Assembly (NCBI GenBank): GCA_021307315.1
Contig: JAJSPD010000097.1
Span: 62,001-126,000 of the forward strand
Direction of reading: 5' to 3'
Length of the DNA: 64,000 bases
From: Bisporella sp. PMI_857
Lineage: Eukaryota; Ascomycota; Leotiomycetes; Helotiales; Helotiaceae
Made by a program: the position numbers and the translations under genes. Positions 11,776 to 23,581 of this stretch are shown piece after piece (within the stretch, counting starts at the first letter, position 1; each line of letters opens with the position of its first letter). The notes below the pieces were generated by a model. The model was not told the origin of the DNA. It searched no databases and saw only the letters and a program-made list of their open reading frames with translations.

Positions 11776-12955
11776 TTACATTGGCCAGAAAGAGTGGATT
11801 TTAATATCTTTCATCTCCTCTCTAACATCCACCAGAAACGCCTCAATTTGTGGACCCAACCACCCCAAGCCATGCGTAAAAGCGCCCAAAGTGAGTCCCG
11901 ACACATCATAGCACAAATTCTCATAATTCCACATGCCTAATTCTTTCATTTTAGGGTCCTTTGGCCACTTATTCGTCGGCCATTTCGCCCGTATCTGCGT
12001 GATCTCAGTGAATCCCGCGGCCTCAAGCTGGGGAATAAAGCTTTCTGCCGCAGCCTGCACAATCAACTCGTCCCATTCTTTGAGTGCGAGCCTCGGAGGC
12101 CATGAATTATCATCAACAACGGTGGGGAAGGTTATTTCGAATTGAAAAAGGTAGCCGCCTGGGTTGAGGTTTCTGACAAATAATTAGAGATAATAAAATG
12201 TGAGAGAGGTGGGGCTACTCGCAGCATTGCGTAAAGAATCGCGGCCAGTCGGAGATAGAACCGGTCATCATGCGACTGTGGATGAGATCGAACTTTGAGC
12301 TAAAAGTCCAAGGTTCTTCAAGGTCGTCAATCTCAAATGAGAAATTTGGTGGCATGCCGAACGCTGAGCATTTATATACTTCTAGCCGTGGCGTGGACTT
12401 ACATCTATACGGACTTTCTGTTAGATTGATTCGTATCAAAATTTGATACCATTCTTCTATTTCGAAGAATTGATGATCGTTGAAAGAGTTATGCTGAAAC
12501 TTTAAAGTAAGACTTACTGCAGGTTGAATTGGTGATAGATCTACGCCAATCACCTAATTTCAAGTCAAAATAGGTCGCTGTGAGTTCTGATCAATTTCCT
12601 ACCTGTGCTTCAGGATGCTCGTCGGCTGATTACTGTCAAGCAGCTTCTAGCTAACTAATGATAGATGACGACTCACCAAAATCGATCGCCCGTATTCCCG
12701 TTCCAGTGCCAACATCCAAACTCGATGAACCACCTGATCTTTCGGAAGGGGGGGAAGATGCAACTTCCCTCCCATCGTCAACAGGCACAGGTGGTGTTGC
12801 AAATCCGCTGTATATTAGCGTAGTGACCGCATGAGTAAACGGACGATAAGGCATGCCAAGCCTGTTTCTCTCAGTCTGAAATATGTCAGCTTTGTTGAAC
12901 ATATACCCTAAAAGAACATGCCTCGTCATTCGGGAGCAAATATTCTGGGCAATCA
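11776..12955 (-). pseudogene. LaeA-like SAM methyltransferase, C-terminal part, broken at its 5' side
   Basis: Minus-strand exons encode the hallmark SAM site LDVGTGTGI, then ADEHPEAQ on a 23-base mini-exon, VIGVDLSPIQP, FSFEIDDLEEPWTF, FDLIHSRMMTGSI and ENLNPGGYLFQFEITFP, in the family order. This is the fungal TAM/LaeA-like methyltransferase family, many of whose members act in secondary metabolism. The N-terminal side degrades: EYLLPNDEA and TERNRLGM are recognisable near 12940 and 12870 but in different frames without a usable intron, and the preceding YxYENGRRYHAY region is missing on this strand. The extreme C-terminus also lacks the usual VVYGRKP ending. An N-terminal half lies next to it on the opposite strand. 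I read the locus as a broken gene. Confidence 0.7.
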
Positions 12956-13505
12956 CCGGTGCAACCTGCTGCTGATAATGTGGCTCCACATACTGATGCA
13001 ACTGTAGTATCATTGGCTAAATCTGCTGGATTGCGCGAAAAAGCACAACGAGATGATGCACTTGTAATTCCTTTGATTACTGAGGAACATGTGCTCCCTG
13101 AGGTCACCCAACAGGCATCCAACTTTCTAGTGCCTGAAGTAAGAATAGTATCTAGCGCAAAGTGTGAACGGCGGACTTACACTACAGGACAATGGTTATG
13201 AAGATGATGACTCGGCATACGGAGTGAGTTTCTTCCTCGAGTTCAATCACCCGCGTGTCGCTGATCTCGTAAGGGGACGGAATGGGGTTCGACCACCTCC
13301 ATCCTATCAAATATTTTCAAGTATCGGGAGGAAAATGGAAGGACGTATCATACTTACAAAGAAGGAAGTAAGTGCAACGCCAGTAATCAAAGGCAAATAT
13401 GCACCACGCAAAATTGACCATTTGGAACGCATCGTCCACCTTAGCTTCTGTAGGTGTGTTATCAGTGGGAGTGCTCTCTGGCAATCGTGTTGGCGGCTTC
13501 GATGA
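12899..13505 (+). pseudogene. LaeA-like methyltransferase, N-terminal part on the opposite strand
   Basis: Plus-strand exons join in phase: up to 13138 (ending ASNFLVPE), 13188-13223 (DNGYEDDDSAYG) and 13274-13367 (STTSILSNIFKY, then NGRTYHTYKEG). These are the characteristic N-terminal motifs of the fungal TAM-domain methyltransferases. After the GTAAGT donor at 13368 no SAM-binding domain follows. The next family-like words (KIDHLERIVHLSF) can only be joined by an impossible 25-base intron. The missing continuation is what is found on the minus strand at 11776-12955. No start codon is evident at the 5' side. Confidence 0.65.
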
Positions 13506-14144
13506 GGCCATACTTGACCGAGTACAAATTGTGTCTAGAACAGAGCGTGATGAGCCGTCAAACGTTTCGGAGAGTTAAAAGCTTTACCAACAAGATTATA
13601 TTACTATTCAGGCAAAGCGCAGGTCCAAAGTTGTTATTTGCCTTCCAAGACACGGAGCTAGACCATGTAGCATCATAGCAGATATAGATGCTAAATGAGT
13701 CCATTTACTGATCCAATTGTAACAGTCTGTGTATCAGAACAGTCGCCAATTGGGTATTTAATGGGGATCAGTGGCCGGACCACTGATCCAGGACTTCCAA
13801 CAGCCATAGCCGCTGCATGTTATACGCCAAGTGTCCGTTCCACCCCTGCGCCTTCTATAATATGTCGGACTGCTCCGCATAATTGATCCGCTCGTAAAGC
13901 TTTCAAAAACGATATTTATCATTCATAAATAGCCATACTGTTGGAGGATGTGGCGTCGTTTACACGCTAGCTCGCCCGTGCGTACAGAGGGATTAAACCG
14001 CTTGGTAGCGATTCACTTTTCCCAGCAAGACTAACTTCCACAGAAACGATCGTTTCCATAGGCTCCCACGATATCACGTTTATCTCACTTGTCAAGCCTT
14101 ATAACCTAACATTGAAGACACGCCCCCTAGCAGATTTGTAGATC
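13506..14144. other. Gene-free stretch between methyltransferase and P450 remnants
   Basis: Only short frames without motifs. It probably contains the old P450 promoter. Confidence 0.4.
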
Positions 14145-15818
14145 ATGTTGGTTGCCAGCGTCATTGGTCAACTCTTTGGGAGCTGGTCGTCAACTGCCTC
14201 ATTTGCAATCGCTGTCATCATTGTATTACTTATCTTGCGAGGGTTTCATCGTTGGTATCGGTTACGACACTTCAAGGGGCTATGGCTTGCTACAGTCTCC
14301 AGGCTATGGTTGGTTCGCGCTTCCACTGGCGGAGACTCCACTTGGATCTAGCTGAAGTAAATGAGAAATATGGTATAGCCGTCAAAATCTATTGGAATAT
14401 GTATATCTGACCGGAAGAAGGCACACTCGCGCGGATTGGCCCGAAGCATTTGGTCACAAGTGATCCTGAGGTGATGCGGCGGATGTTGACGGTGCGATCA
14501 CCCTATCGACGCTGAGACTGGTATCCAGGTGCCCGTTTCGATGCGAAGTATGACAATGTCGGATCGCAGCGAGACAAGGAGAAGCATACCAGGCTTAGAG
14601 CTATGATGGCTGCGGGTGTAAGCCACATGGCACTCTGAATTAAGAGAATCTGATTTTCGAGAAGTACTCGAAAAAGGAGGTTGAAAACTTTGAGGAGTTG
14701 ATCGACGAGAATATCGCTTCCCTGATCACACTGGTAAATAGATATGCTCTCGAATCTAAGCCTATGGACTTTAGGCGTAAAGCCCAGTTCTCCACTCTTG
14801 ATGTCATCTCATCGGTCGCATATGACAGCCCCATTGGCTATCTTGCGACTGATAGTGATCTTTATGAGTACCTCGAGAATATGGAAGCAATTCTTCCAGG
14901 TGTGTTAATCGCTATAATTTTCCCAATTATAAATTCGATCATGCAGCTGAATGTAGTGCATAAGTATTTGCCATCCGATGCAGTCCAATTGGATTCGGGA
15001 AGATCATGGGCGTCGCAAAGCAAATTGTTGGTGAAAGATTTGGACCGAAGAAAAAAGTCAACCGGGGTATGCTCGGGTCCTTCATTTCTCATGGTCTCAA
15101 CCAAGGAGGGGCACAATCTGGATCGCTTCTTCAGATGTAAGTCTGCTCTATCAAAGTTCAAGACGGAAACTGATGACATACAGCATGGACGGCTCTGACA
15201 CAACGGTGACAGCAATTCGGGTAACTTTTCTCTATATCATCACGAACCTACAAATTCTCGCCAAGATTCGCGCAGAAATTGCTGCTAAGAATCCTTCTTC
15301 TCCCGCAACGAATGCGGAAGCTCAACCTTTCACCTACCTCCAAGCTGCGATCAAGGAAGGCTTGCGCATCTGGCCGCCACTTTGTGGCCTCATGGCCCAA
15401 AAAGTTCCCCCCGACGGCGATTTAATCAATGGCAAGTTCATTCCAGGAGGATGTCAAATTGGGTCCTGCGGGTTTGGCATCTTCCGAAGCAAGGAGATTT
15501 AGGGGGAAGATTCAGATGTGTTTCGGCCAGAGCGCTAGCTTAAAGGACTGCCAGAGCAGATCAAGGAAGCCGAAAACGTGCTTGATCTGATATTTGGTGG
15601 CGGAAGATAGCAGTGTTTGGGGCGGAATGTTGCCCAGATGGAGCTTAATAAGGTGTTTGTGGAGGTAAGTTCTCTTAGAACCTCCCTTGATGATTAGTGC
15701 CATTTGAGATGCTGATTCGCCACTGCAGTTACTGAGACACTTTGACTTCGCAATTGTGGATCCCAGCAAGCCATGGACGTCCCTTTGCTATGGCATCTTC
15801 TCTCAGTCAGAAATGTAG
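14145..15818 (+). pseudogene. Cytochrome P450 pseudogene (benzoate-hydroxylase/pisatin-demethylase-like)
   Basis: Order of family features on the plus strand: N-terminal membrane anchor (14145 on, hydrophobic FAIAVIIVLLILRGF); ARIGPKHLVTSDPEV; helix I region GSDTT near 15190; ExxR as KEGLRIWPP; FRPER; haem loop FGGGRxQCLGR near 15595; C-terminal HFDFAIVDPS. Damage: a frameshift near 14310, TGA at 14513-14515, a frameshift near 14980, and TAG at 15500, 15536 and 15608. The three TAG codons fall exactly where this family has tryptophan (WGED, ERW, GRWQCLG). Intron boundaries are otherwise still recognisable, so decay is recent. Full-length P450s are about 500 residues, which the span matches. 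Confidence 0.85.
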
Positions 15819-16072
15819 GTGACTGTTTCAAGAAGACAAGAATGACGATGCAATAGCCTTTAATATTCATAGATGGTACCGACACTGAATCAAACCCCAT
15901 ATGGTGTTACGGAATCTTCTATTAATTGCAGGTTGTCACATGGTGGTATGGAATAATTCGCGGCACCTGGCTATGAAGGGAATGTCCGAGTTACTCACTA
16001 CTAATTGACATGCCCTGGTGCCCTTTCTCGATATTAATATATCCCCTCCTCGTAATTTCCACCGACGCCGCT

Positions 16073-18667
16073 TTAATGTATACTCAGTCGTGCCCTGTGC
16101 CACACACCCTTTCTATTTCCCATACTCGCAAGTGCAAGATTCCCAGAACTAATTTTTCTCATGCTACCTTTCGTGACTCGGATACGTCTATAAGTATATC
16201 CAAGGAATGCACTCTGTTTTCGGAGCTCTAGAACTTTGGGAGCATTTTCTCGGTCTCGAAGAAGCTTATCGCGTGGGCGTTTGCGCTCTTTCTGGCCATA
16301 ATGTTTCACAAATTGCTTTAGATATACTTTTTGGTCATCGCTGACACTAAAGCTGTCAATTTCTTTTTCAATCTTCCGAAGCTTGATAGAATCATGTGGC
16401 TGTTCAATAAACCCAGACGCCAGGATCTGTATCTCTCGATTGAACGGCTTGAGTGCGTCGGCAATTTCCTCGATCGTTGGTTGTGCGGTAGGAACTGATT
16501 CTGAGAAGTCTGAAATTGGCTCTTCTTCGTCAAAATAGTGAGCATCATCAGTCGATTTAATATTCGGCACAAATGGAGGAGTCATGTGATGGATGTGGTT
16601 CCAGTCAATGTCTCTGAAAAACTTGTGACACTTGATGTCTTCGGCATCATGCGGATATACATAACGTCCTGCATAGTCACAGTTTCGATCTGTAAAGGAT
16701 GATTTGTGATAGTTGTCGCCCATTCTGTACCGTTTTGAGCAAAGCCGATCGTCCTTCGTACGAATGATAGATTTGATTAGATCTTGGCATCTCCGACTCA
16801 CCACAGGCTTGTGTGGAAATGCGAATGTCTCTTTGTAAGCCTTTTCTACTGTTAGTAGTTGATCAATTTCGATAAAGTTCGTAGTCGCTTACCAGAATAT
16901 TGAGCTTGGTTTGATGGCGTCCACCTTCTTCGGCAAGAAATGGCGTATGGCCATAAAGACACTACAATCTTAGCATCCCAATCACAACAGCATGACTTAT
17001 GCCACATATGGACTCGATGAGGTACGTTTATTGGAGTGGTCCGACTCACATACCTCGTAAAGAATTACTGCAACACTCCACCAATCGCAGCGAGCATCAT
17101 ATGCTTCTCCACGGACCACTTCAGGTGCCATATATTGACTAGTACCTACAACAGATCGGGCCAGAGTGCGATTTCCATAGCGATTTCGCCAATTGAGCAG
17201 TCCATATTCTGAATTATCAGAAGAATTGCGTTCGTGCCGGTCTTTGCCACGATGGTTCGCTGCCTTCAAGCTCGCCGAGATGTTTCTTGCTTCCTTTCGA
17301 TCCAGGGTATCGCCGTCGACCTGAATATTAAGCCTTTTAAGAATAGAATAACGGTGGCTATTGAAGTAAGATTGGTCGTGCGACCAGTGCCCATCAAAAG
17401 CGAGACCAAAGTCTGAGATTTTGAGATGACCCGAGGCGGAGATGAGAAAATTGTCAGGCTTAATGTCTCGATGGATCCAGCGAAGGGCGTGAGTTTCTTC
17501 GATGCAAAGAATCATCTCGGCGACGTACCATTTTGCAACAGATTCTGGAAGAATGTTGTCACGTATAAGAAGTCCAAGAAAGTCTCCACCAGGCATATAG
17601 TCCATTACCAAGTATAAATGATTGAGATCTTGGAAGCTGGCTCTCAGTGGGACAACCCTACAAGCATTGATCAGTCGACTGCATTGTAAACATGACCTAT
17701 TCACACTTACCATCGTGACCCCTCGGCAGAAACAAGGAAGTCACGTTCTGCTCGAAGGTGGCCTTCTTGGCAGTTTCGAAGCATATCTGACTTTCGGATA
17801 ACTTTCATAGCATATACTTCTTTACGTTTCTCCCCGTCTAGTGATTTCTCTCGGACCAAGCGAACAACACCAAAACTTCCTTTTCCTAGTATCTTAAATT
17901 CTATCAGCGATGAACTAGAGAGGTGCATGCATGCAACTTACACGAACAATCTCATACTGGGATGCTGCTATTTCCCGTCCACCCTGTCGAGCATTGGTCC
18001 CTTTAACTACACGAGTCTCACGAAGGTGGTTTGACTCTTGTTTATAGAATGCGTGACGACGTTCTTCTCTTTCCATCGAAGAAACTATGGGGTCTTCGTA
18101 GAGCTCGCCTTCCAGCAAACGGCGACGTATTGAACGAGGTGTTGGTTCGGCGGAGGTTAATTTATTGTAGTATGTTTCGAAGAATATTTTGGTGGATGCA
18201 ACTCTCTCAACGGTCTCTATGGCTATCGATAGTCAGTCGAGGAGTAAATAGCCTGCAGAATAATATTTACTAGGCAAAATAGAAGTAGCTTCAAATGAAG
18301 CAACCTCATCAGTAGGTGCAAGTGGATCGCAGCCTTTTTCCGAGGACTTTGACTCGAGAGATGTCTTGCAGGTGGTTTCAGCAGGGACCGATGACTTGCT
18401 ACCCCTGCTTTCAGTGCTAGAATTCGGAGAGACCGAGAACAGACTTGGTCGACTTTTGTACTTTGCTCGATGGACAACTGTTGGAGGCTCAACTATTTTC
18501 TCTTCTGTCAGTGGGAGGGGTATAGTGAGAGGGGAAAGCATACTGCTGTTGGTGAGGGCTCGCAATACAGACATCATTCTAGAGCCAGGTCTTCTGATCT
18601 TAAGAAGTTCCGAATCGTTCTCTTTAGGAATGAGGGCGTCAGTGGAACGGATGTAAGTACGCAGCAT
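16073..18667 (-). CDS. NDR-family AGC serine/threonine kinase
   Basis: Six exons join in phase (18667-18271, 18216-17944, 17900-17711, 17657-17054, 16961-16893, 16840-16073), giving 766 residues. The N-terminal NDR regulatory region includes FFETYYNKL and ERRHAFYKQESNHLRETR, the Mob-binding type of helix. Kinase motifs: glycine loop GKGSFG (about 228-233), AMK lysine, HRDIKPDN with D351, and DFG at 369. A long insert of about 80 residues before APE follows, as is typical of NDR kinases. The AGC tail ends in a hydrophobic motif (FLGYTYRRI). The first 110 residues are Ser/Pro-rich. NDR kinases act with Mob coactivators in polarity, morphogenesis or septation. Which branch this paralogue belongs to is not clear from sequence alone. 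The activation segment SVVGTSQYMAPE differs from the usual STVGTPDYIAPE. Confidence 0.85.
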
Positions 18668-19482
18668 CGCAGCGAATGGCAGGTTCCCAAATAAAGGATA
18701 TGATTCTCAGGCATAAGTAGCTTCAACTCAGCTTGAAAGCAATACATACAGCAATAATACGACGAAGCAGTAAGAACGTTGTTGAAGCACTATTGAAGCG
18801 AAAAGACAGAGCGGATCGATCCGTCATAAGAAGGCACAAATGGCCATGTTGATGTAGTAGTTGCCGATTCAGGTCGATGCAGAAGGAGCTAGCTGTCGGC
18901 CGCCCAACAAGGGAAAGCAAATTTACAAAACGATGGGCACCGAGGAGGAATTTTAGAAACGCAGAGAAAAGAATGATCGAGCGCTGGAGGATATGAAATC
19001 TGAAAGTCCCACCAGGACAGAAGGAATTCACTTGAGAAGAGAACCTCACAATTTACATTGTAGAGTGAACAACTCACGATAGCGAGAGTTGTGATCGCAA
19101 ATACGGAAACTGATCTTGCATTTACTACTTAATATGTAGCCCTCCTCTCATGATCATTAACATCAATATGAGAAAAGAAACTTTTTATGAAAAACGCCAA
19201 AAAAATGCCAAGGTATGCCATAGAAACTCTCCTCAGCCCATCTCGCAATATCTGCAACCTATCCAATGCAGTCAAGGTACAGACCTACTCAGGAGGGAGA
19301 ACTTATGCAAATACATAACCTGGACCGCACCACATCCATATGAGGCAAGTATAAATGAGAACGCGAAATATTGTGGTGATGGATCGACTGTTGTACAACG
19401 GAACGGAGTAGGTGTGTGCGAAGTCGGATTGATGGTTGATGGTTAAACAGAGACATGATGCAGGGAGCTATATCGAAGCTAC
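18668..19482. other. Upstream region of the kinase gene; no supported gene
   Basis: It lies between the kinase start and the 3' end of the FKBP gene, both on the minus strand. Minus-strand frames at 18723-19077 and a plus frame at 19150-19446 lack recognisable motifs. A 5' untranslated exon or promoter of the kinase is likely here. Confidence 0.4.
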
Positions 19483-21179
19483 TTATTTCTTAATGTTGAG
19501 CAGCTTGACGTCGAACACGAGAGTGCTGCCCCCCGGAATGCCAGGCATCGACTGGTTGCCATATGCGAGAGAGGCCGGGATGGTAAGGCGACGCTCACCA
19601 CCAACTTGCATGCCTTGGAGACCAATATCCCAGCCCTTGATGACTTCACCTGCTCCTAGCTTGAGACCGAAAGGCTTGCCCTTCTTATTGGAGTCGAAAA
19701 CCTTGCCGTCCTTAAGCTTACCAATGTAGCGCATTTCGAGTTTATCGCCCTTCTTAGCAGCAGGGCCGGTACCAATCTTCTTGTCATCAACAGTAACACC
19801 ATTAACCTGTCTAGGGCCTAAGGCTGCCTTCCCTGGCGTAGATGGTGCAGTGGTCTTGGCCTTCTCAGCAGATCCTGTAGGACCTTGCTCGAGGTTTTTG
19901 GCGAACTGGACTTTCTTGTCAGACTTATCAGACTTAGCGGGAGTTGTTTCCTTGGTCTGCTCAGGTGTAGCAGCTTCGCCGTTGTTCTTCTTGAGCTTTT
20001 TTTGCTGTTTCTTGCTGAGTTTTTCTTCGCCACCATCCGACTTGATTGTTTTAGAGATGATATCATCGAGCGAAGCAGACTCTTCCAGATCGTCGGCAGA
20101 CCGCTTGTTCTTGCCTTTCTTCTCTTTCTTGGACTTTGGTGCCACTTCTTCGTCACTGTCAACTTCGGTGATGCGAGGATCATCAATATCATCCAAATCG
20201 TCGCTCTCGTCCTCATCCATCAACTCCAAATCAAGCTCGTCCTCGTCGGGAGAAAGATCGTAGTCCTCATCTTCCTCGTCATCCTCCGAGTCAGAGTCGT
20301 AGACCTCGTGGTGGCGATTGTGTCCGTTATCATCCGGGATAACATAGTTTCCAGTGAGATAGACGTTATGTGTTCCAGAAACCTTGAAAAAAACGTTCTC
20401 GTTCTCGCCAATGGTGATATCAAGTGGCACTTGGTAGTTCTACGCACTGTCAATAAATTGCAGTATGTCACTTGGATGCAAACATACCTTTTCAGGGTCG
20501 AGTGTACACAAAACAAATTCGTCAACCTCAAGATCCTCATCACTATCCTCCTCACTGTCCTCATCAGAATCTGTAGCCTTGGCTTTGCCTTTTTTATCAG
20601 CCTTAACGCCGTTAGTGCCATTGGCAGTATCCTTCATCTCCTCGTCAGACTCTTCCTGCTTGAAGGACTCCACGAGTTGCTTCAAAGCTGCCTGCTTTCT
20701 AGCCTTCTTAGACTTGGTCGGGTCACTTGGGCCTCCGTTGACCTCCTCATCGTCGCTGTCCTCGCTATCATCCTCCGAGTCGCTTTCTGCAAACAGAGCA
20801 CGCAAATACTCCTCATCATCCTCATCCTCATCAGCGCGGTCAACACGAACAAGCTTCAATGTGGCGCGGAGCCGAGGGGTTTCTGTCGCACCCTCTGCGG
20901 TCTTTGGAACAGCATCAGGGTCGATGGCAGCCTGGGTAATGCGGAACTAATATTTTGTTAGCCATCGTTGGAGTTCCACTTGTGGCAGGAGTGGTAGAGG
21001 AATGATAATCGAAAATACCATGCGATTGATATCACTTACAGTAGCAGGGAAGTCGGCGACTGCAGGAACCAAGATCCCGCCACATTGCACCTCCAAGCCG
21101 TAGACAGCGACTGTTGTGTTTGTTAATACGATGCCGCAAATTGTTGCTGATTGGGGAACTTGCCTGGTATGGAGGGCAT
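19483..21179 (-). CDS. FPR4: Nucleolar FKBP-type peptidyl-prolyl isomerase (FPR3/FPR4-like)
   Basis: Four exons (21179-21164, 21110-21040, 20946-20488, 20439-19483) give 500 residues. The N-terminus ([13 protein letters not shown]) starts a nucleoplasmin-like core. It is followed by long acidic Asp/Glu/Ser tracts and Lys-rich basic stretches, the histone-binding architecture of fungal FPR3/FPR4. The last 110 residues are a complete FKBP domain, with [40 protein letters not shown], then GWDIGLQGM and LAYG. These proteins isomerise peptidyl-prolyl bonds on histone tails and act in nucleolar chromatin and rDNA silencing. The first intron (21163-21111) starts with GC rather than GT, preceded by CAG and followed by AAGT, a standard GC-AG intron. 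The start was chosen because it yields the conserved first exon of this family. Confidence 0.92.
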
Positions 21180-22313
21180 CTTGACAGTGAGAGTCTGTTA
21201 TACTGTGCAGTTTTATTGTTTGCAATTGCGACTGGGGATGTGAATTTCCGCTCGATAGTTGTCCAAATTGTAGGAGGAGGGTTCAATCGAGGGCAAAACG
21301 GCAGCGTTTTGTAAACAGAGCAGAGGTCAACCCTTCGATCAAAGCTGGAGAGCAAAAAAAAATAAAAAGTTGGGGCTGCCGCGCTAAGATAAGGGCTTAG
21401 CGTCTTGGCATGAACGTTCCATGATTCGGTCAGCTGATGAAATGCCTTTATCTTCATCTCCTACTCAGGAAGTATTGTTAACATCAACCCAACTTGAGGG
21501 CTTACTTATAAAAGCTCACGACTATGGCCAATGACCTAATCCTAACTTGCTTGTTAGATGTTAGGCAGCTAAGATAACCGCATCAGCGAGCCAAGTTTAT
21601 CACTGCAACTGAGAGATTCCCCCTCACTAGAGATGCCTATGCGACAAGAATTCGTATGGCAGTGGTTCCTTGAGGCTAATCTCGACAGAACAATCTCAAC
21701 CAATCACAGACCAAGATCTGTATTATATGATTAATTTTTAAGACCAAGTAGGTCCACTAGAGAAGGGATTCGTGCGCTGGTGGCTGCAAGTATATACTCC
21801 TTGTCCTTAGAGATAGTAAATTCAATAGAAGCAAAGAAATGCTTGCTGTTACATTTCTTTCTTCATAGAATTATCCAGCCTGTTGTTTGCAACTGCATTG
21901 TTTTCTACACTTATGAATCTTTCTGTATTTTCAAGACAAACCAGCAGTTTGCTGTTTTTGTCACTGGATGGTCTCAGCCACATGAGCAAACGCCGCCCAT
22001 TCTTTGCCCCAAAGCAAGTTATATATCGCACAGAGTAGCAAGGAAACTTCAATCGATTATATGATCAATGATAGAGTGTCACGGAGAATTAAGGGTATAT
22101 ATGTATCATTGTAGCATGTTGGCCATCAGTGGATTCACTTTTGGTTGCATGGTGCAATGATGGCATTTTCTGCAACATAGAGTTCATTCTGTATTGGAAA
22201 CTTTTCCTATCAAAAAGCTGATCGAGACACGGCATTGCAATCTAATACAAATCACAACTTATTTCATAACTAATAATGAGCCAGTTCTACATGCAGCAAC
22301 ATCCAATATCCAT
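21180..22313. other. Intergenic region; promoter of the FKBP gene
   Basis: No frame with recognisable motifs. The stretch lies upstream of the FKBP start and downstream of the DJ-1-like stop (both genes on the minus strand). Confidence 0.45.
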
Positions 22314-23199
22314 CTACGCACTCTTCTCCTTCTTACCCACGAACACAGACCTAATAATCAACCACAAAAACCAAACATTACTCCTAACCTTCCCAGTCGA
22401 ATACTCCAAACCTTTCTCTCCTACATCCGCCATCGCACAAACAGCCTCCGCCAACGGGCCAGGAAACTTCTCCCTCAGATAAGCAGCCACCATCTCCTGT
22501 CCATTGGTGATGCCTCCAGAAGTCCAGATAGTCCCATCTACAGCCCACCTTTTATCCTCAACCCAGTCCGTCTTAGGATATTTCTTCTGCAAGACCGGCA
22601 ACAGCGCTCTCGGTCCACTCGCTTTCCGTCCATCCAACACACCCGCCTGCGCCAACACATTGATCCCAGTACAAACACTCAGAACATCAGTCTTCTCTCC
22701 TTTCCCTCCCGCCCAGTCAACGTGACTCTTCACAAATGCTTTGACGTCGTCTCCAAATACAGCGGAGGGATCTGGACCGGGTATAAGGAGGATATCCTAC
22801 GTATTCTCATCAGATCCCCGCCTACAAGGACCTTATCTTCCTCTTCCTCTCGTCTAAAATCCATGACAAGCCATATAAGGTGATTTCCAGACACAGGAAC
22901 AATATCAAGCAAGCAAAAGAGAGAAAGCTTACCAACTTCCCAGGCTCCACATCCACATCCCCAATCCTCCGCGTAACCTTCAAAGATGCACTAGCAGTCA
23001 AGTTCACAAACTCCCCTACATCCTTCATCCCAATATAATGAATCGTATTCTCCACCCCCAACCTCACCATACTCTCTGGAAGCCCGCAAGCCTGTAAATA
23101 CCAAGGAGTCGTCATGCCAAAAAGGTCAATCGGTGACAAATCTAGCAATTGCACCGCATCCGGCACAAAAACGCCAATCTTTAAATGTTTGCCCGCCAT
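22314..23199 (-). CDS. DJ-1/PfpI-family protein
   Basis: Two exons (23199-22933 and 22796-22314) give 249 residues. The protein opens with a Rossmann-like strand (KIGVFVP) and the family signature LLDLSPIDLFGM. It continues with IPGPDPSAVFGDD and the nucleophile elbow SVCTGINVLA with C131, then SGGITNGQEMVAAYL. This is the class I glutamine-amidotransferase-like superfamily; family members include glyoxalases, chaperones and amidases, and the substrate cannot be told. The intron is 136 bases with a normal GTAAGC donor. An in-frame ATG 66 bases upstream (23265) would add a hydrophobic leader (MWIEVLPLLYGLFGLPLA). The internal start was preferred because family members usually begin just before KIGVF. 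Confidence 0.85.
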
Positions 23200-23581
23200 G
23201 TCGCGCTGTTGTGCTAGTGGTAACCCAAATAAACCGTAGAGCAATGGTAGTACCTCGATCCACATGTGCGGAGATTCGAGAATGGAGACAAAGTTCGAGG
23301 TTTGGCACTCAGAGGGTTGATATATGTCGGGCTAAACACCAGAGCGAAGACTACGTACCCTCACTTCCGAAAGACCAAATCATCCATACATCCACATCCA
23401 TATCCGGCATAGGACCAGGCTCCGGTATTCTGCAACTCAGTCATTGGATGTCGTAGAGCCAGAGTAACTTCTGAATATATCCCCCGGATGTACGGATGTA
23501 GGATTTTCTCTACCCAGCGATGAGCTCCACTTCATAATTTTAGGCTGCGAATATTTATAAGATAGGCAATTATAAAAATGT
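23200..23581. other. Promoter side of the DJ-1-like gene
   Basis: No gene recognised apart from the possible upstream start at 23265 on the minus strand. It ends at the left repeat of a small inverted-repeat element. Confidence 0.4.

Noticed and set aside
13317..13511. Minus-strand frame starting MASSKPPTRLPESTP as first exon of the methyltransferase
   Set aside because: It resembles the usual start of this family only loosely, overlaps the plus-strand N-terminal exons and lacks a following exon on its own strand; it may be an old 5' remnant.
19885..20961. Long plus-strand open frame opposite the FKBP gene
   Set aside because: It mirrors the acidic Asp/Glu/Ser tracts of the real gene; hydrophobic repeats arise from GAN codons read in reverse.
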